Of a stretch of 64,000 nt of DNA, positions 43,134-51,810 are shown in pieces. Origin of the DNA: Bin52 sp965213935 (lineage in GTDB: Bacteria > Pseudomonadota > Alphaproteobacteria > Thalassobaculales > Thalassobaculaceae); the NCBI GenBank assembly GCA_965213935.1, contig CBDCAO010000012.1:2666001-2730000 (forward strand), written 5' to 3'. A program made the translations under genes and the position numbers. Numbering within the stretch: the stretch's first letter is position 1; each line of letters opens with the position of its first letter. The notes under the pieces are model-generated. The model was given only the letters and a program-made list of their open reading frames with translations, was not told the origin of the DNA and did no database searches.

Positions 43134-43586
43134 TTACAACAGCCTGCACAGGGAGACACGCGGGAAACCGTGCTCTGTGCGGCAATCGAACTCCTCGTAC
43201 CCGTATCGCGCGTACATCGCGATATTCCCGGTCATCCGCTGATGGGTGCAGAGACCGAGGTGGTCATGGCCAAGCCGGCGGGCCTCGGAGTCGGCGTGCT
43301 CGACAAGGCGGCGGCCGAACCCCTCGCCCTGTCTCGACGGCAGGACCGCGGCGCTGTCAAGGACAATACCGTCATCAGTGTCCTTCAGGACCCGCGCGCC
43401 GCCAGGCCGGCCGCCTTCCTCGATGACATATGCGCGATGGTTCCGGACCACCTGCTGGTCGTCCTCGAGCATCGGCCCCGGCAGACGGCCAATGCCTCCA
43501 ACGTAACGCTGATACGCGGCCTGCACGCACGCGGTGATGGCGGCCGCATCGGTAGCTGGACGGGGAACGGCGGAAGTCACGTCCAT
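43134..43586 (-). CDS. GNAT-family N-acetyltransferase
   Basis: 150 residues starting MDVTSAVPRPATDAAAITACVQAAYQRYVG. The acetyl-CoA-binding stretch is VLPSRQGEGFGRRLVEHADSEARRLGHDHLGLCTH near 82-116 (Q-x-x-G-x-G pattern), then NIAMYARYGYEEFD near 121-134. A complete small GNAT; the acceptor amine is unknown. It is first of a minus-strand run with the MBL-fold and LLM genes. Confidence 0.88.
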   Translation of the reverse strand: MDVTSAVPRPATDAAAITACVQAAYQRYVGGIGRLPGPMLEDDQQVVRNHRAYVIEEGGRPGGARVLKDTDDGIVLDSAAVLPSRQGEGFGRRLVEHADSEARRLGHDHLGLCTHQRMTGNIAMYARYGYEEFDCRTEHGFPRVSLCRLL

Positions 43587-43905
43587 TGGCCATCGCGCAT
43601 CGCATCTTCGCCCGGCGCGCCGTGACCGGCGCCGCACCGGGCATGACCGCGACGATATTTCCGGGCATGCGGGCCCGGAGTGCCACCCGAGCGCTCACGG
43701 GCACCGGGCCAATACGGTGCGAGAGCGGCATCGGCATCCATTGCGACTGGTGCCGTGATGGCCCCTGCCCCGTTGCCCGCGACCCGCCCGGCAGGGAAAG
43801 GGTGCCGGCAGTCGAGGCGTGTTCCGGCGCGGCACGCGTACCGGTCGTGGTCCTGCATGGACAGGTGTGCCGCGCGGCCGTGCACGGTCACGTGGCAGCG
43901 CCGGT
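43587..43905. other. 319-base gene-free stretch
   Basis: I see no gene, promoter or repeat that I can support. It separates the GNAT gene (same strand, start side) from the end of the ABC permease gene. Confidence 0.5.
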
Positions 43906-44826
43906 TCAGTTCTGCGCCCTGAGCTTGGGATCGAGAACGTCGCGCACCGCATCGCCGAACAGGTTGAAGCCGAACACGGCGAGCGTGATCGCCACTCCGG
44001 GCCAGATCGGGACCCAGGGCGCGCTCTCGGCAAACTCCTCTGCCCCGCCCTGCAGCATCAGACCCCATGCCGCCGTGGGTTCCTGGACCCCGAGCCCGAG
44101 GTAGGACAGCGACGCCTCGAGCAGGATCGCCTGACCGACAAAGGCCGTCAGCATGATCAGGAACGGAGCCATGACATTCGGCACCATGTGCCGCATCACG
44201 ATCCTGGTATGGCTGTAGCCGATCGACCGGGCCGCATCGATGTAGGGCAGTTCGCGCAGGGCGAGCGCGCTCGACCTGACGACCCGCGCACACCGCGGGA
44301 TGAACGGGATGGTGATCGCGATGATCACCTTCTCGGTCCCGGTGCCGAAAATGGCGACGATGGCGAGTGCCATGATGATCAGCGGGAACGCCATGAACAC
44401 GTCCATCACCCGCTGGAACACCAGGTCGATATAGCCCCCGAAATACGCGCTTCCGACACCGAGCACGAGTCCGACGAAGGCGCCAATGAAGGAGGCCGTG
44501 AAACCGACCAGCAGTGCGGTGCGCGCGCCGTGCACGAGCCGCGAGAACATGTCCCGTCCGAAGGCGTCGGTCCCGAGCACGAAGGTGGTGCCGGTCGTCT
44601 CGTCGATGGTTCCCGGCGGCATCAGCATGTATTCGAAGTTCTCGATTTCCGGATCGTACGGCACCACGTAGTCCGCGAAGACGGCGGCGAAGGTCATGAT
44701 CACGATCACCAGCAGCCCGGCGCTGCCGAGCGGCTGCCGCCTGATCATCCGCAGGGCGGCGTCCCAGATCGTCTTCTGGCGCGGAAGGGTGCTGCTTTCG
44801 AGCGGTGCGGTCTCCGTCTGAGCCAT
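43906..44826 (-). CDS. Peptide/nickel-type ABC transporter permease (DppC-like)
   Basis: 306 residues. N-terminal cytoplasmic segment, first helix near 36-56 (SAGLLVIVIMTFAAVFADYVV), the periplasmic TFVLGTDAFGRDMFSRLVHGART near 79-101 diagnostic of DppC-type permeases, then five or so helices with the EAA cytoplasmic loop near RSSALALRELPYIDAARSIGYS (about 187-208). It forms the channel with the DppB-like partner encoded 12 bases upstream. Substrates in this family include di/oligopeptides, nickel and other small solutes. Confidence 0.92.
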   Translation of the reverse strand: MAQTETAPLESSTLPRQKTIWDAALRMIRRQPLGSAGLLVIVIMTFAAVFADYVVPYDPEIENFEYMLMPPGTIDETTGTTFVLGTDAFGRDMFSRLVHGARTALLVGFTASFIGAFVGLVLGVGSAYFGGYIDLVFQRVMDVFMAFPLIIMALAIVAIFGTGTEKVIIAITIPFIPRCARVVRSSALALRELPYIDAARSIGYSHTRIVMRHMVPNVMAPFLIMLTAFVGQAILLEASLSYLGLGVQEPTAAWGLMLQGGAEEFAESAPWVPIWPGVAITLAVFGFNLFGDAVRDVLDPKLRAQN

Positions 44827-44838
44827 GTCACCCCTCCC

Positions 44839-45810
44839 CTACGAATACCTGATGCGCGGATCGAGCCACGCGTACATGAGATCGACGATGAAATTCACCA
44901 GCACGAAGATGAAGACCACGAGCATCACCAGCGCCTGTGTCAGCGTGTAGTCGGCCTGGGTCACCGATTCGACGAACAGCTTGCCGATCCCGTTCAGATT
45001 GAACACCTGCTCGGTCACGACCAGTCCTCCCATCAGGAAGGCGAACTCGATGCCGATGATGGTAACAACCGGCAGCAGGGCGTTCTTGAGTGCGTGCTTG
45101 TTGATGATCACCTGCTCGATCAGGCCCTTGGCGCGGGCGGTCCGCACGTAGTCCTCACGCAGCACCTCGAGCATGGCAGACCGGGTCATGCGGGTCGCCA
45201 CCGCCGAATACCGGTAACCCGTCGCCAGGGCCGGCCATATCAGCTGCGAAAGGTTGTGCGCCGGATCATCGAAGATCGACTTGTAGTGCACCGGGGGCAT
45301 CCAGGGCACGCCGCTCCAGGCCTGGGTGCCGATCAGCAGTCCGAGGATGATCAGGATTCCGAGCCAGAAAGACGGCATGGCGATTCCGGCGATGCTGAAG
45401 GCCCGGACCAGATAGTCGATCATCGAGTTCTGTTTCGCCGCCGAGATCACGCCGAGCGGAATGGCGATGATCACGGAGGTCAGGGTGGCCATGATGGCGA
45501 TCTGCAGCGAGAGCGGGAACCGGATCCAGATCTCTTCGGTGACCGGCTGGCCGGTCCACATTGATACCCCGAGATCAAGCGTGGCAAAGCCGATCATGTA
45601 GTCGACGAACTGCTCGATCTTGCTGTCCGAAATCCCGAGCCGCTCCTGGCACATCTTGATCTGCTCGGGATCGACATATCCGCCCTCGCCTCCGAACTTG
45701 AGCATGCAGACGTCGCCCGGGATCAGGCGCAACAGCAGGAACACCACGATCGCCGCCCCGAGCAGGGTCGGAAACAGCAACAGGACACGTTTGACGATGT
45801 AGGAATACAT
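44839..45810 (-). CDS. Peptide/nickel-type ABC transporter permease (DppB-like)
   Basis: 323 residues starting MYSYIVKRVLLLFPTLLGAAIVVFLLLRLIPGDV, the characteristic first helix. The N-terminal domain has an insert (CMLKFGGEGGYVDPEQIKMC, about 35-54). The EAA loop is YVRTARAKGLIEQVIINKHALKNALLPV near 222-249, with GGLVVTEQVFNLNGIGKLF in the following periplasmic part. It pairs with the DppC-like permease. An unusual perfect hairpin lies in the gap after the binding-protein gene. Confidence 0.92.
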   Translation of the reverse strand: MYSYIVKRVLLLFPTLLGAAIVVFLLLRLIPGDVCMLKFGGEGGYVDPEQIKMCQERLGISDSKIEQFVDYMIGFATLDLGVSMWTGQPVTEEIWIRFPLSLQIAIMATLTSVIIAIPLGVISAAKQNSMIDYLVRAFSIAGIAMPSFWLGILIILGLLIGTQAWSGVPWMPPVHYKSIFDDPAHNLSQLIWPALATGYRYSAVATRMTRSAMLEVLREDYVRTARAKGLIEQVIINKHALKNALLPVVTIIGIEFAFLMGGLVVTEQVFNLNGIGKLFVESVTQADYTLTQALVMLVVFIFVLVNFIVDLMYAWLDPRIRYS

Positions 45811-45882
45811 ACCGCGATGTTCCCGGGACAGACGATCGCACAAAGGTCCCGACAACGGCCGGAACGGGTCTCCGACATGTCA

Positions 45883-45913
45883 CCGGCCGTTCCGGGCAAC
45901 CCGGAACGGCCGG
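45883..45913. repeat. Perfect 14-bp intercistronic hairpin
   Basis: CCGGCCGTTCCGGG at 45883-45896 pairs fully with CCCGGAACGGCCGG at 45900-45913, with a 3-base loop. It lies in the gap between the binding-protein stop and the DppB-like start. There is no U-run, so it looks more like an mRNA-stabilising or partial-termination element that could raise binding-protein levels relative to the permeases. Confidence 0.7.
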
Positions 45914-45936
45914 CTCATCGGTTCGACGGACAGGCC

Positions 45937-47571
45937 CTACAGGCCGTGCCGCTTCTTCTCTTCCTTGTCGATCCAGACATTGTCGAGCGACTGGTTCAGG
46001 TAGTGGCTCGGCGCAATCTTCCATCCCTTGACGTAGGAACGGTGCGGATTGATCTTGTACCACCACAGGGTAATCATCTGTGACGCCAGATCGTTGAGCA
46101 CCCGCTTCTCGTACTGACGGATCAGGATCTTCTGCTCGTCGACATTCGCCGTACGGAGAAGATTTTCATAGATCTTCTCGAGTTCGGCATCCTCGAAGCT
46201 GGCGTAGTTGTTGCCTGCTGTCGGAAGGAACTTCGATACATCCGCGATCGGGTTGACGATCGACTGGCAGTTAAAGTCGATCGACACGTCGAAGTCCTTC
46301 TGCTTGCGCAGGGAGGCGTAGAACGGCGTGGTCGGACGAACGTCCTGGTCGACCTGCATGCCGGCCTTGCGCCACTGGCCGATCAGCCAGGTCCCCACCA
46401 CCTTGTAGGGCTGGTCAACGCCGCGGTTGAGCAGGGTGAACTTGAGGTCGGACTGCCCCGCTTCCGCGAGCAGCGCCTTGGCATGTTCGATCGAGTCCTC
46501 GATGTCGTCGCTGTAGCCGGCGATGTTCGCCTTGAGTTCGTCGATCGGCGTCGCAAGCGGGTGGTTCGGGAACACGATACCACCGACCGTTTTCACGATG
46601 GCGATGTTCGACAGGTACTTCGAACCTCCGTGCCGATCGACCGCCAGGGTCATGGCCCTGCGAACCCGCGGGTCATCGAACGGCTTCGTCTTGTGGTTCG
46701 GCGTGACCAGCAGCACGCAGTTCCAGTCGCTCTCCTGGACCGTGATCTTGTCGCCAAGCGCGGCAACGAGGTCGTCGCGCGCCTTCGGCGGGAAACCACG
46801 GAACTCGATGTCGGCGCGCCCGCCGCGGATGGCCTGCAGCCGGATCGACATCTTCGGCGCTGACAGCGCCGTGTAGCCGTCGAGGTACGGCTTGCCCTCG
46901 TGGTAGTAGTCGTCGTTGCGTGCGCCCGTGACGTGGCTGCCCTGCACGTGTTCGACGAAGCGGAACGGCCCGCTGCCGTTGATGTTGGTCTGGTGCCAGG
47001 TGTAGCCATGGGCGTCGAGATCGGCCTTGGCGTAGATGAAGTTGAACGGCATCGCGACCGACGGAATGAAGGTCCCGCTCGCGTGCTTCAGCTTGAACAC
47101 CACGGTGGTGTCGTCAGGCGCCTCGATCGACTCCACCATCTTGAAATAGGCCTTGCGATTGGACGCAATGCCCTCGGGCGGAAACGCGATCTTGTCGAAA
47201 GTCGCCTTGACGTCGGCGGCGGTCATCGGCTTGCCGTCGTGGAAGGTGATGCCGGACCGGATCTTGAAGGTATAGGTGGTGCCGTTGTCTGTCGGCTCGG
47301 GCACGCCTCCCTCGCAGACGTCGCAGACGAAGTCGGTCGGTGAGGACGGGTTGTCCGGATTGACCCTGATCAGAGTGCTGTAGAACGGCCGGATCGGATG
47401 GATCATGCCGAATGTGGATTCAATATGTGCGTCGTATGACGGGATCTTCGAGCCGACAACGATGTTCAGTTCGCCGCCGACCTGAGGGGTCTCCGCCATC
47501 GCCGCCACAGCGCCAAGCGCAAATCCTGCGCCGGCAACGGCCACAACGAGCTTCGGTGCAACGCCTCTCAT
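45937..47571 (-). CDS. ABC transporter periplasmic substrate-binding protein (SBP_bac_5, DppA-like)
   Basis: 544 residues with an N-terminal signal sequence (VAVAGAGFALGAVAAMAETP, cleavage near AMA/E at about 26). Family motifs: GGELNIVVGSKIPSYDAHIE near 32, YTFKIRSGITFHDGKPMTAADVKATFDKI near 100-128, DDPRVRRAMTLAVDR near 295 and the C-terminal WWYKINPHRSYVKGW. It binds a peptide-like or other ligand in the periplasm and delivers it to the permeases encoded downstream. No ATPase genes lie in this window's operon. The signal starts after an in-frame extension that lacks similarity. Confidence 0.92.
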   Translation of the reverse strand: MRGVAPKLVVAVAGAGFALGAVAAMAETPQVGGELNIVVGSKIPSYDAHIESTFGMIHPIRPFYSTLIRVNPDNPSSPTDFVCDVCEGGVPEPTDNGTTYTFKIRSGITFHDGKPMTAADVKATFDKIAFPPEGIASNRKAYFKMVESIEAPDDTTVVFKLKHASGTFIPSVAMPFNFIYAKADLDAHGYTWHQTNINGSGPFRFVEHVQGSHVTGARNDDYYHEGKPYLDGYTALSAPKMSIRLQAIRGGRADIEFRGFPPKARDDLVAALGDKITVQESDWNCVLLVTPNHKTKPFDDPRVRRAMTLAVDRHGGSKYLSNIAIVKTVGGIVFPNHPLATPIDELKANIAGYSDDIEDSIEHAKALLAEAGQSDLKFTLLNRGVDQPYKVVGTWLIGQWRKAGMQVDQDVRPTTPFYASLRKQKDFDVSIDFNCQSIVNPIADVSKFLPTAGNNYASFEDAELEKIYENLLRTANVDEQKILIRQYEKRVLNDLASQMITLWWYKINPHRSYVKGWKIAPSHYLNQSLDNVWIDKEEKKRHGL

Positions 47572-47767
47572 GCTGGATTCTCCTTCAAGGAAGATTGAAG
47601 CGCCAGGCCAAGCACCGATCCTGATACCCCCGACCGGTCTCCCTGTTGCCCCTGGCCGCCTCTCCTGGTCCGGGACGCCTCGATCGTTCCCGGTTCTGAC
47701 ACTCCCCGTGCCGCGCACACCTTTACGCAGACCGCCCGCCCGCGGTCAAGACCAACACTCGCCCGGA

Positions 47768-47797
47768 TTGTCCGGTCAATTGTTTTCTTCGTATAGT
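47768..47797 (+). promoter_or_regulatory. Possible promoter for the haloacid dehalogenase gene
   Basis: TTGTCC at 47768-47773, an 18-base spacer and TATAGT at 47792-47797. It is in the 342-base divergent gap between the binding-protein gene and the HAD gene, about 115 bases before the latter's start. No other feature was recognised in the gap. Confidence 0.35.
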
Positions 47798-47913
47798 CTG
47801 CCAGGCATTCCGTCGCATGCCCGGAGTCGCCGGCGGACCCCGGGTGCGCCCGGGGAGATCATCAACTGGAAGCCTGCGCCGCCGGCAGCCTTCCACCCGG
47901 ACGAGGCCAAACC

Positions 47914-48627
47914 ATGCACGACACTCCCATCCGCGCCATCCTGTTCGATGTCTTCGGAACCGTTGTTGACTGGCGCGGGGGGATTGCCCGCGAGGCGGAG
48001 GCATGCCTTGGCCCGAAGGGGATCACGGTCGACTGGCTGGCGTTCGCCGAGGCCTGGCGCGCCCGGTATCAGCCGTCGATGGAGCCGATTCGTCTCGGTA
48101 CACGCGGTTACCAGCGCCTCGACGTGCTTCACTACGAGAACATGCTCGACGTGCTCGACGAGTTCGCGATCGAGGGGCTGTCGGGAGCGGAACTCGATCA
48201 CCTGAACCGGGCATGGCACCGGCTGAGCCCGTGGCCGGATTGCGTGTCGGGCCTGAACCGGCTGAAGTCGCGGTTCATCATCGGTCCGCTTTCGAACGGC
48301 AACGTCTCGATGATGGTGAACATGGCGAAGCATGCCGGACTGCCGTGGGACGTGGTGCTGGGCGCCGAACCGGCACGGATGTACAAGCCGAGGCGCGAAA
48401 CCTACCTCATCGCGGCCGACTGGCTCGACCTTGCGCCCGGCCAGGTGCTGATGTGCGCCGCCCACAACGGCGATCTTGCCGCCGCCGCATCCTGCGGCCT
48501 GCGGACCGCCTTCATTCCGCGACCGGCAGAATACGGGCCGGGCCAGACCAGCGACCTCGCAGCCCGCTACGCCTTCGATCACATCGCGAACGACATGAAC
48601 GAACTCGCCGACCAGCTCGGCTGCTGA
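47914..48627 (+). CDS. Haloacid dehalogenase, type II
   Basis: 237 residues starting MHDTPIRAILFDVFGTVVDWRGG; Asp in FDVFGT is the nucleophile. Other family residues: Arg near WRARYQPSM, LSNGN near 125 (Ser-Asn), KPRRETY near 150 with the catalytic Lys, and MCAAHNGDLAAAASCGLRTAFIPRP near 175-199. The order matches L-2-haloacid dehalogenases rather than sugar phosphatases. It would hydrolyse 2-haloacids to 2-hydroxyacids, though relatives sometimes act on other substrates. It is divergent from the peptide importer. Confidence 0.87.
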   Translation: MHDTPIRAILFDVFGTVVDWRGGIAREAEACLGPKGITVDWLAFAEAWRARYQPSMEPIRLGTRGYQRLDVLHYENMLDVLDEFAIEGLSGAELDHLNRAWHRLSPWPDCVSGLNRLKSRFIIGPLSNGNVSMMVNMAKHAGLPWDVVLGAEPARMYKPRRETYLIAADWLDLAPGQVLMCAAHNGDLAAAASCGLRTAFIPRPAEYGPGQTSDLAARYAFDHIANDMNELADQLGC

Positions 48628-48657
48628 ACATCCCGCCTGTTCGGTACCGCCGGGCGG

Positions 48658-49587
48658 CTACACCCTCGGGAACTCCAGCGCCAGGCCGGAACGCGGCCAC
48701 GGCATCGAAACCAGGCAGCCGCCCCAGGACAGCGTCACAAGCGCGGTATCGAGGCCGGCGCCGGCAAAGCAGATGTTGGTGGTGTAGGGGTCATCGAGCG
48801 GAACGAACTCCAGCGTCCCGCCGTCCGGGCGTGCGACGGTGATGCCGCCGGTCAGCAGGGTTGCCACGCAGACGTTGCCGCCCGCCTCGACGGCGAGCGA
48901 GTCGAACCGCCGCAACCCGCCGTCACAGGTGACCAGCCTGCCGCCGTTGATCGAATCCGGGAACGCGATCATCGAGACCTCGCCGGGGCCTGTGATCGGC
49001 CAGGCGTAGAGCCGCGCCCCCTCGGTCTCCGCAACGTAGAGCGTCTGGCCGTCCGGTGACAGGCCGATCCCGTTCGGCGTGGTGACCGGCTGGATCACTT
49101 CCCGGATCTCGCTCCCGTCCGGGCGAGCCCAGTAGACCGCTCCGCGATCCATGTCACGGTGACGCATCTTGCCAAGGTCGGTAAACCACATGTTCCCGTC
49201 CCGGTCGAACACGATGTCGTTGGGGCCGTTCAGGCGGACACCACCGCAGCGATCGTAGAGCCGATCCACCTTTCCTGTGGCCAGGTCGACGCGCTCGATG
49301 CGGCCGGTCTCGTAGTCGTCGGCCTGCCGGATCGGGCGGCTTCGGCCGGTCGACGGGTCGCGTTCCCACTCGAACCCGCCGTTGTTGCAGACATAGCAGG
49401 CGCCGTCCGGACCGATCGCCGCGCCGTTGGGACCACCTCCGGTCCCGGCGATGACCTCGGTCCTGCCATCCGGCATCACCCGGGTGAGCGTACCGCGCGC
49501 AATCTCGACCAGGATGACGGAGCCATCCGGCATGGCAATCGGGCCCTCGGGAAACAGCAGTCCGTCAGCAAGCAGTTGAACCGACAT
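48658..49587 (-). CDS. SMP-30/gluconolactonase-family protein
   Basis: 309 residues starting MSVQLLADGLLFPEGPIAMPDGSVIL. Six-bladed propeller with the metal-binding Glu in FPEGP near 12-16, GGGPNGAAIGPDGACYVCNNGG near 52-73, LNGPNDIVFDRDGNMWFTDLG near 119-139 (Asn and Asp ligands), and TPNGIGLSPDGQTLYVAET near 168-186. It likely hydrolyses a lactone. The start lies six bases after the stop of the broken PhyH-like gene, which may have once been cotranscribed. A second SMP-30 gene lies at 56106-57077. Confidence 0.88.
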   Translation of the reverse strand: MSVQLLADGLLFPEGPIAMPDGSVILVEIARGTLTRVMPDGRTEVIAGTGGGPNGAAIGPDGACYVCNNGGFEWERDPSTGRSRPIRQADDYETGRIERVDLATGKVDRLYDRCGGVRLNGPNDIVFDRDGNMWFTDLGKMRHRDMDRGAVYWARPDGSEIREVIQPVTTPNGIGLSPDGQTLYVAETEGARLYAWPITGPGEVSMIAFPDSINGGRLVTCDGGLRRFDSLAVEAGGNVCVATLLTGGITVARPDGGTLEFVPLDDPYTTNICFAGAGLDTALVTLSWGGCLVSMPWPRSGLALEFPRV

Positions 49588-49592
49588 CACCT

Positions 49593-50169
49593 TTACACTC
49601 CTACTTGCCAGACAATGGGATCTTGAGTGATCTCCAGCCGATCGCTGTCGAAGAGTTCCGGATGGCGCAGTCCGGCGCCGGGTTCCGGACCGGCGAAGTA
49701 GCGGCCCCACAGGTGGGACCCGGCAACGAATTCGAGCCCGCCGCTCTCACGGATCACCGGATCCAACAGGATCCGGAACGACATCACCGGCCAGCCCCTC
49801 ACCGGCCGGTACGGTTGGTCGTTGTGCCACCGGGTCGGTTGCGGGGTTGTCGGTTCCTTCACGAACAGCTGGTCGTAGAACAGCGTCAGCGCACGGTCTC
49901 CCAGCAGGTCGCTCGCCACGGTGCGGTGCGGACCGTGGAGGCAGAATTGCCGAAACCCGTCATCGTTCTCCCAGACCCGCAGGTTGTCGTGAAAGTAACC
50001 GGCCTCGGTCCGGTCCACGTCGAATGAAGAGCCTCGGGTCGGCAATGTCCCGTTCCACGGCCGCCTCGAGTTCGCCGCGCCAGTCAGCGCCGACAACGTC
50101 GCGCACCATCACCACACCGTCCTGTTCGAATGCCCGGCGTCGCTCCCCGGCCACACGGAAACCGGACAT
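49593..50169 (-). pseudogene. Phytanoyl-CoA dioxygenase-family gene, frameshifted and 3'-truncated
   Basis: The ATG at 50169 starts MSGFRVAGERRRAFEQDGVVMVRDVV, typical PhyH N-terminus, and continues to DPRLF near 50022. One extra A there shifts into the frame FDVDRTEAGYFHDNL, TRWHNDQPYRPVRGWPVMSF (the His-x-Asp iron ligands) and GGLEFVAGSHLWG. The protein ends at 49593 with TQDPIVWQVGV, short of the second iron-binding His and Arg found in full-length relatives of about 270-290 residues. Both defects argue for a pseudogene. Confidence 0.7.
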
Positions 50170-50335
50170 CGACGTCTCCCGTTCCTTTCCGTCGCCAGCG
50201 TAGTGCCGCCCGTCAGTGCGGCGCAAGTCCGCGGGCCGGGCGCCGCGACTTGTTCCGGTTCGGCTGTTCGCGATAGGATGATGCGGAACCACGCCGGAAA
50301 CGGCGCGATCACCGGTCAGTCGGGCCGGAAACCTG

Positions 50336-50420
50336 TATGGCTCGGGGTGCCGCACCGCACCGTGTGCGGCTGAGAGCACACTCGTTGAACCTGAACTGGG
50401 TAATTCCAGCGCAGGGAGGC
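50336..50420 (+). promoter_or_regulatory. TPP riboswitch (THI element)
   Basis: The conserved Thi-box core is present: GGGGTGCC at 50344-50351, GGCTGAGA at about 50367-50375, then ACCTGAACTGGGTAATTCCA and GCGCAGGGA near 50390-50418. It lies just before the thiO start and would repress translation or transcription of the thiamine operon when thiamine pyrophosphate is bound. Confidence 0.93.
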
Positions 50421-50428
50421 CGCACGTC

Positions 50429-51604
50429 ATGTCTGTCCACTTCGCCGGTTCGCGTTCCCGCGACCGGCCGCGCGTTGCCATCATCGGGGCCGGTGTGTCC
50501 GGTCTGGGGATCGGGTGGCGGCTGGGGGCCGCGGGGTGCGCGGTCGACCTGTTCGAGCGAAACTTTGCCGGCGGCGGGGCCAGCTGGGCGGCCGCGGGCA
50601 TGCTTGCCGCCGGCGTCGAGGCCGAACCCGGCGAGGAGGCCCTGTTCCGGCTGAACCGGATGGCGCAGCAGCTGTGGCCGGAGTTCAGGTCCGAACTCGA
50701 GGCCGAGAGCAGGCGCGACATCGGTTACCGGGACGACGGAACACTGGTTGTTGCCTCGACCCGGGATGATCTCGAGCAGCTGCGCCATGTCACCGCCTTC
50801 CAGACGGGCATCGGAGTCGAACTCGAGTGGCTCACCGCCGCCGAGGCGCGACGAAGGGAGCCCTGCCTGAAGTCCGGCCTGGCGGGTGCCGTGTTTTCGC
50901 CGCATGACCACCAGGTCGACAACCGCAGGCTGGCGATGGCGCTGAAGGATGCCGCGCTTGCGCGCGGCTGCAGGCTGCACGAGACCCGGACCGTCGATGC
51001 CGTGGATCTCGAGGCCGGCCGGTTGCAGGGCATCGTGGTCAATGGAGAACGCCACCGGGCCGACATCGTGATCAATGCGGCCGGAGCCTGGGCAAACCGG
51101 ATTGACGGGGTCCCCGAGTTGTGCCGACCACCGGTCCGCCCGGTCAAGGGCCAGATGGCAGCGCTCAGGATGGACCGGAACCATCCGGTCGCGACCCGTG
51201 TCATCTGGGGGCCGAACACCTACCTGGCGCCCAAGGCCGACGGACGGCTTCTGGTCGGCGCCACGGTCGAGGAACGCGGGTTCGACGACGATCTGACCGC
51301 GGGCGGCATCATGGCGGTGATCGAGGCGGCGTGGCGCGTCCTGCCGGGGATCGAGGAATTGCCGGTTGACGAGCTCTGGGCGGGGTTCCGCCCGACAAGC
51401 CGTGACGACGCCCCCGTCCTGGGAACAAGCGGGCTCGATGGCCTGCTGCTGGCAACCGGTCATCACCGCAACGGCATCCTTCTTGCTCCGGTCACCGCCA
51501 ACCTGCTTGCCGAGCTGGTGCTCACCGGCAGGACCGACCCGGCCATCGACGCTTTCGGGCTTGACCGGTTCCACCGCGTCAGCCATGCGGGAGCGGCCTC
51601 GTGA
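50429..51604 (+). CDS. thiO: Glycine oxidase ThiO
   Basis: 391 residues. FAD-binding PRVAIIGAGVSGLGIGWRLGAAGCAVDLFER near 14-44, followed by GASWAAAGMLA near 50-60, the typical second FAD-contact. The C-terminal stretch GLLLATGHHRNGILLAPVTANLLAELVL near 342-369 is ThiO-like. It converts glycine to iminoacetate for the thiazole of thiamine under aerobic conditions. It is first in a riboswitch-controlled operon and overlaps thiS by four bases. Confidence 0.93.
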   Translation: MSVHFAGSRSRDRPRVAIIGAGVSGLGIGWRLGAAGCAVDLFERNFAGGGASWAAAGMLAAGVEAEPGEEALFRLNRMAQQLWPEFRSELEAESRRDIGYRDDGTLVVASTRDDLEQLRHVTAFQTGIGVELEWLTAAEARRREPCLKSGLAGAVFSPHDHQVDNRRLAMALKDAALARGCRLHETRTVDAVDLEAGRLQGIVVNGERHRADIVINAAGAWANRIDGVPELCRPPVRPVKGQMAALRMDRNHPVATRVIWGPNTYLAPKADGRLLVGATVEERGFDDDLTAGGIMAVIEAAWRVLPGIEELPVDELWAGFRPTSRDDAPVLGTSGLDGLLLATGHHRNGILLAPVTANLLAELVLTGRTDPAIDAFGLDRFHRVSHAGAAS

Positions 51605-51810
51605 CCCGGCAGATCAGGGTCAACGGCGACCCGGTACCGGTCGCGGCCACAACCATTGCCGCCCTGCTGGCCGAACAGGGGATCGACCGGACCGCACGGG
51701 GCGTGGCGGTCGCCGTCAACGGAGGTGTCGTGCGCCGTACCGAGTGGGACGAGACACCGGTCAGGGACGGTGACGACATCGAGATCGTCCGACCCTTCCG
51801 GGGCGGATGA
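51601..51810 (+). CDS. thiS: Sulfur carrier protein ThiS
   Basis: 69 residues, GTG start, ubiquitin-like fold, ending in the essential Gly-Gly (FRGG) that is adenylated and thiocarboxylated. It has TTIAALLAEQGIDRTARGVAVAVNGGVVRRTEW near 17-49. It delivers sulfur to ThiG. It overlaps thiO and thiG by four bases each. Confidence 0.95.
   Translation: MTRQIRVNGDPVPVAATTIAALLAEQGIDRTARGVAVAVNGGVVRRTEWDETPVRDGDDIEIVRPFRGG

Noticed and set aside
43819..45564. A 581-codon plus-strand frame rich in Asp, Glu and His
   Set aside because: It is antisense to two ABC permease genes whose membrane helices explain the composition of the opposite strand.
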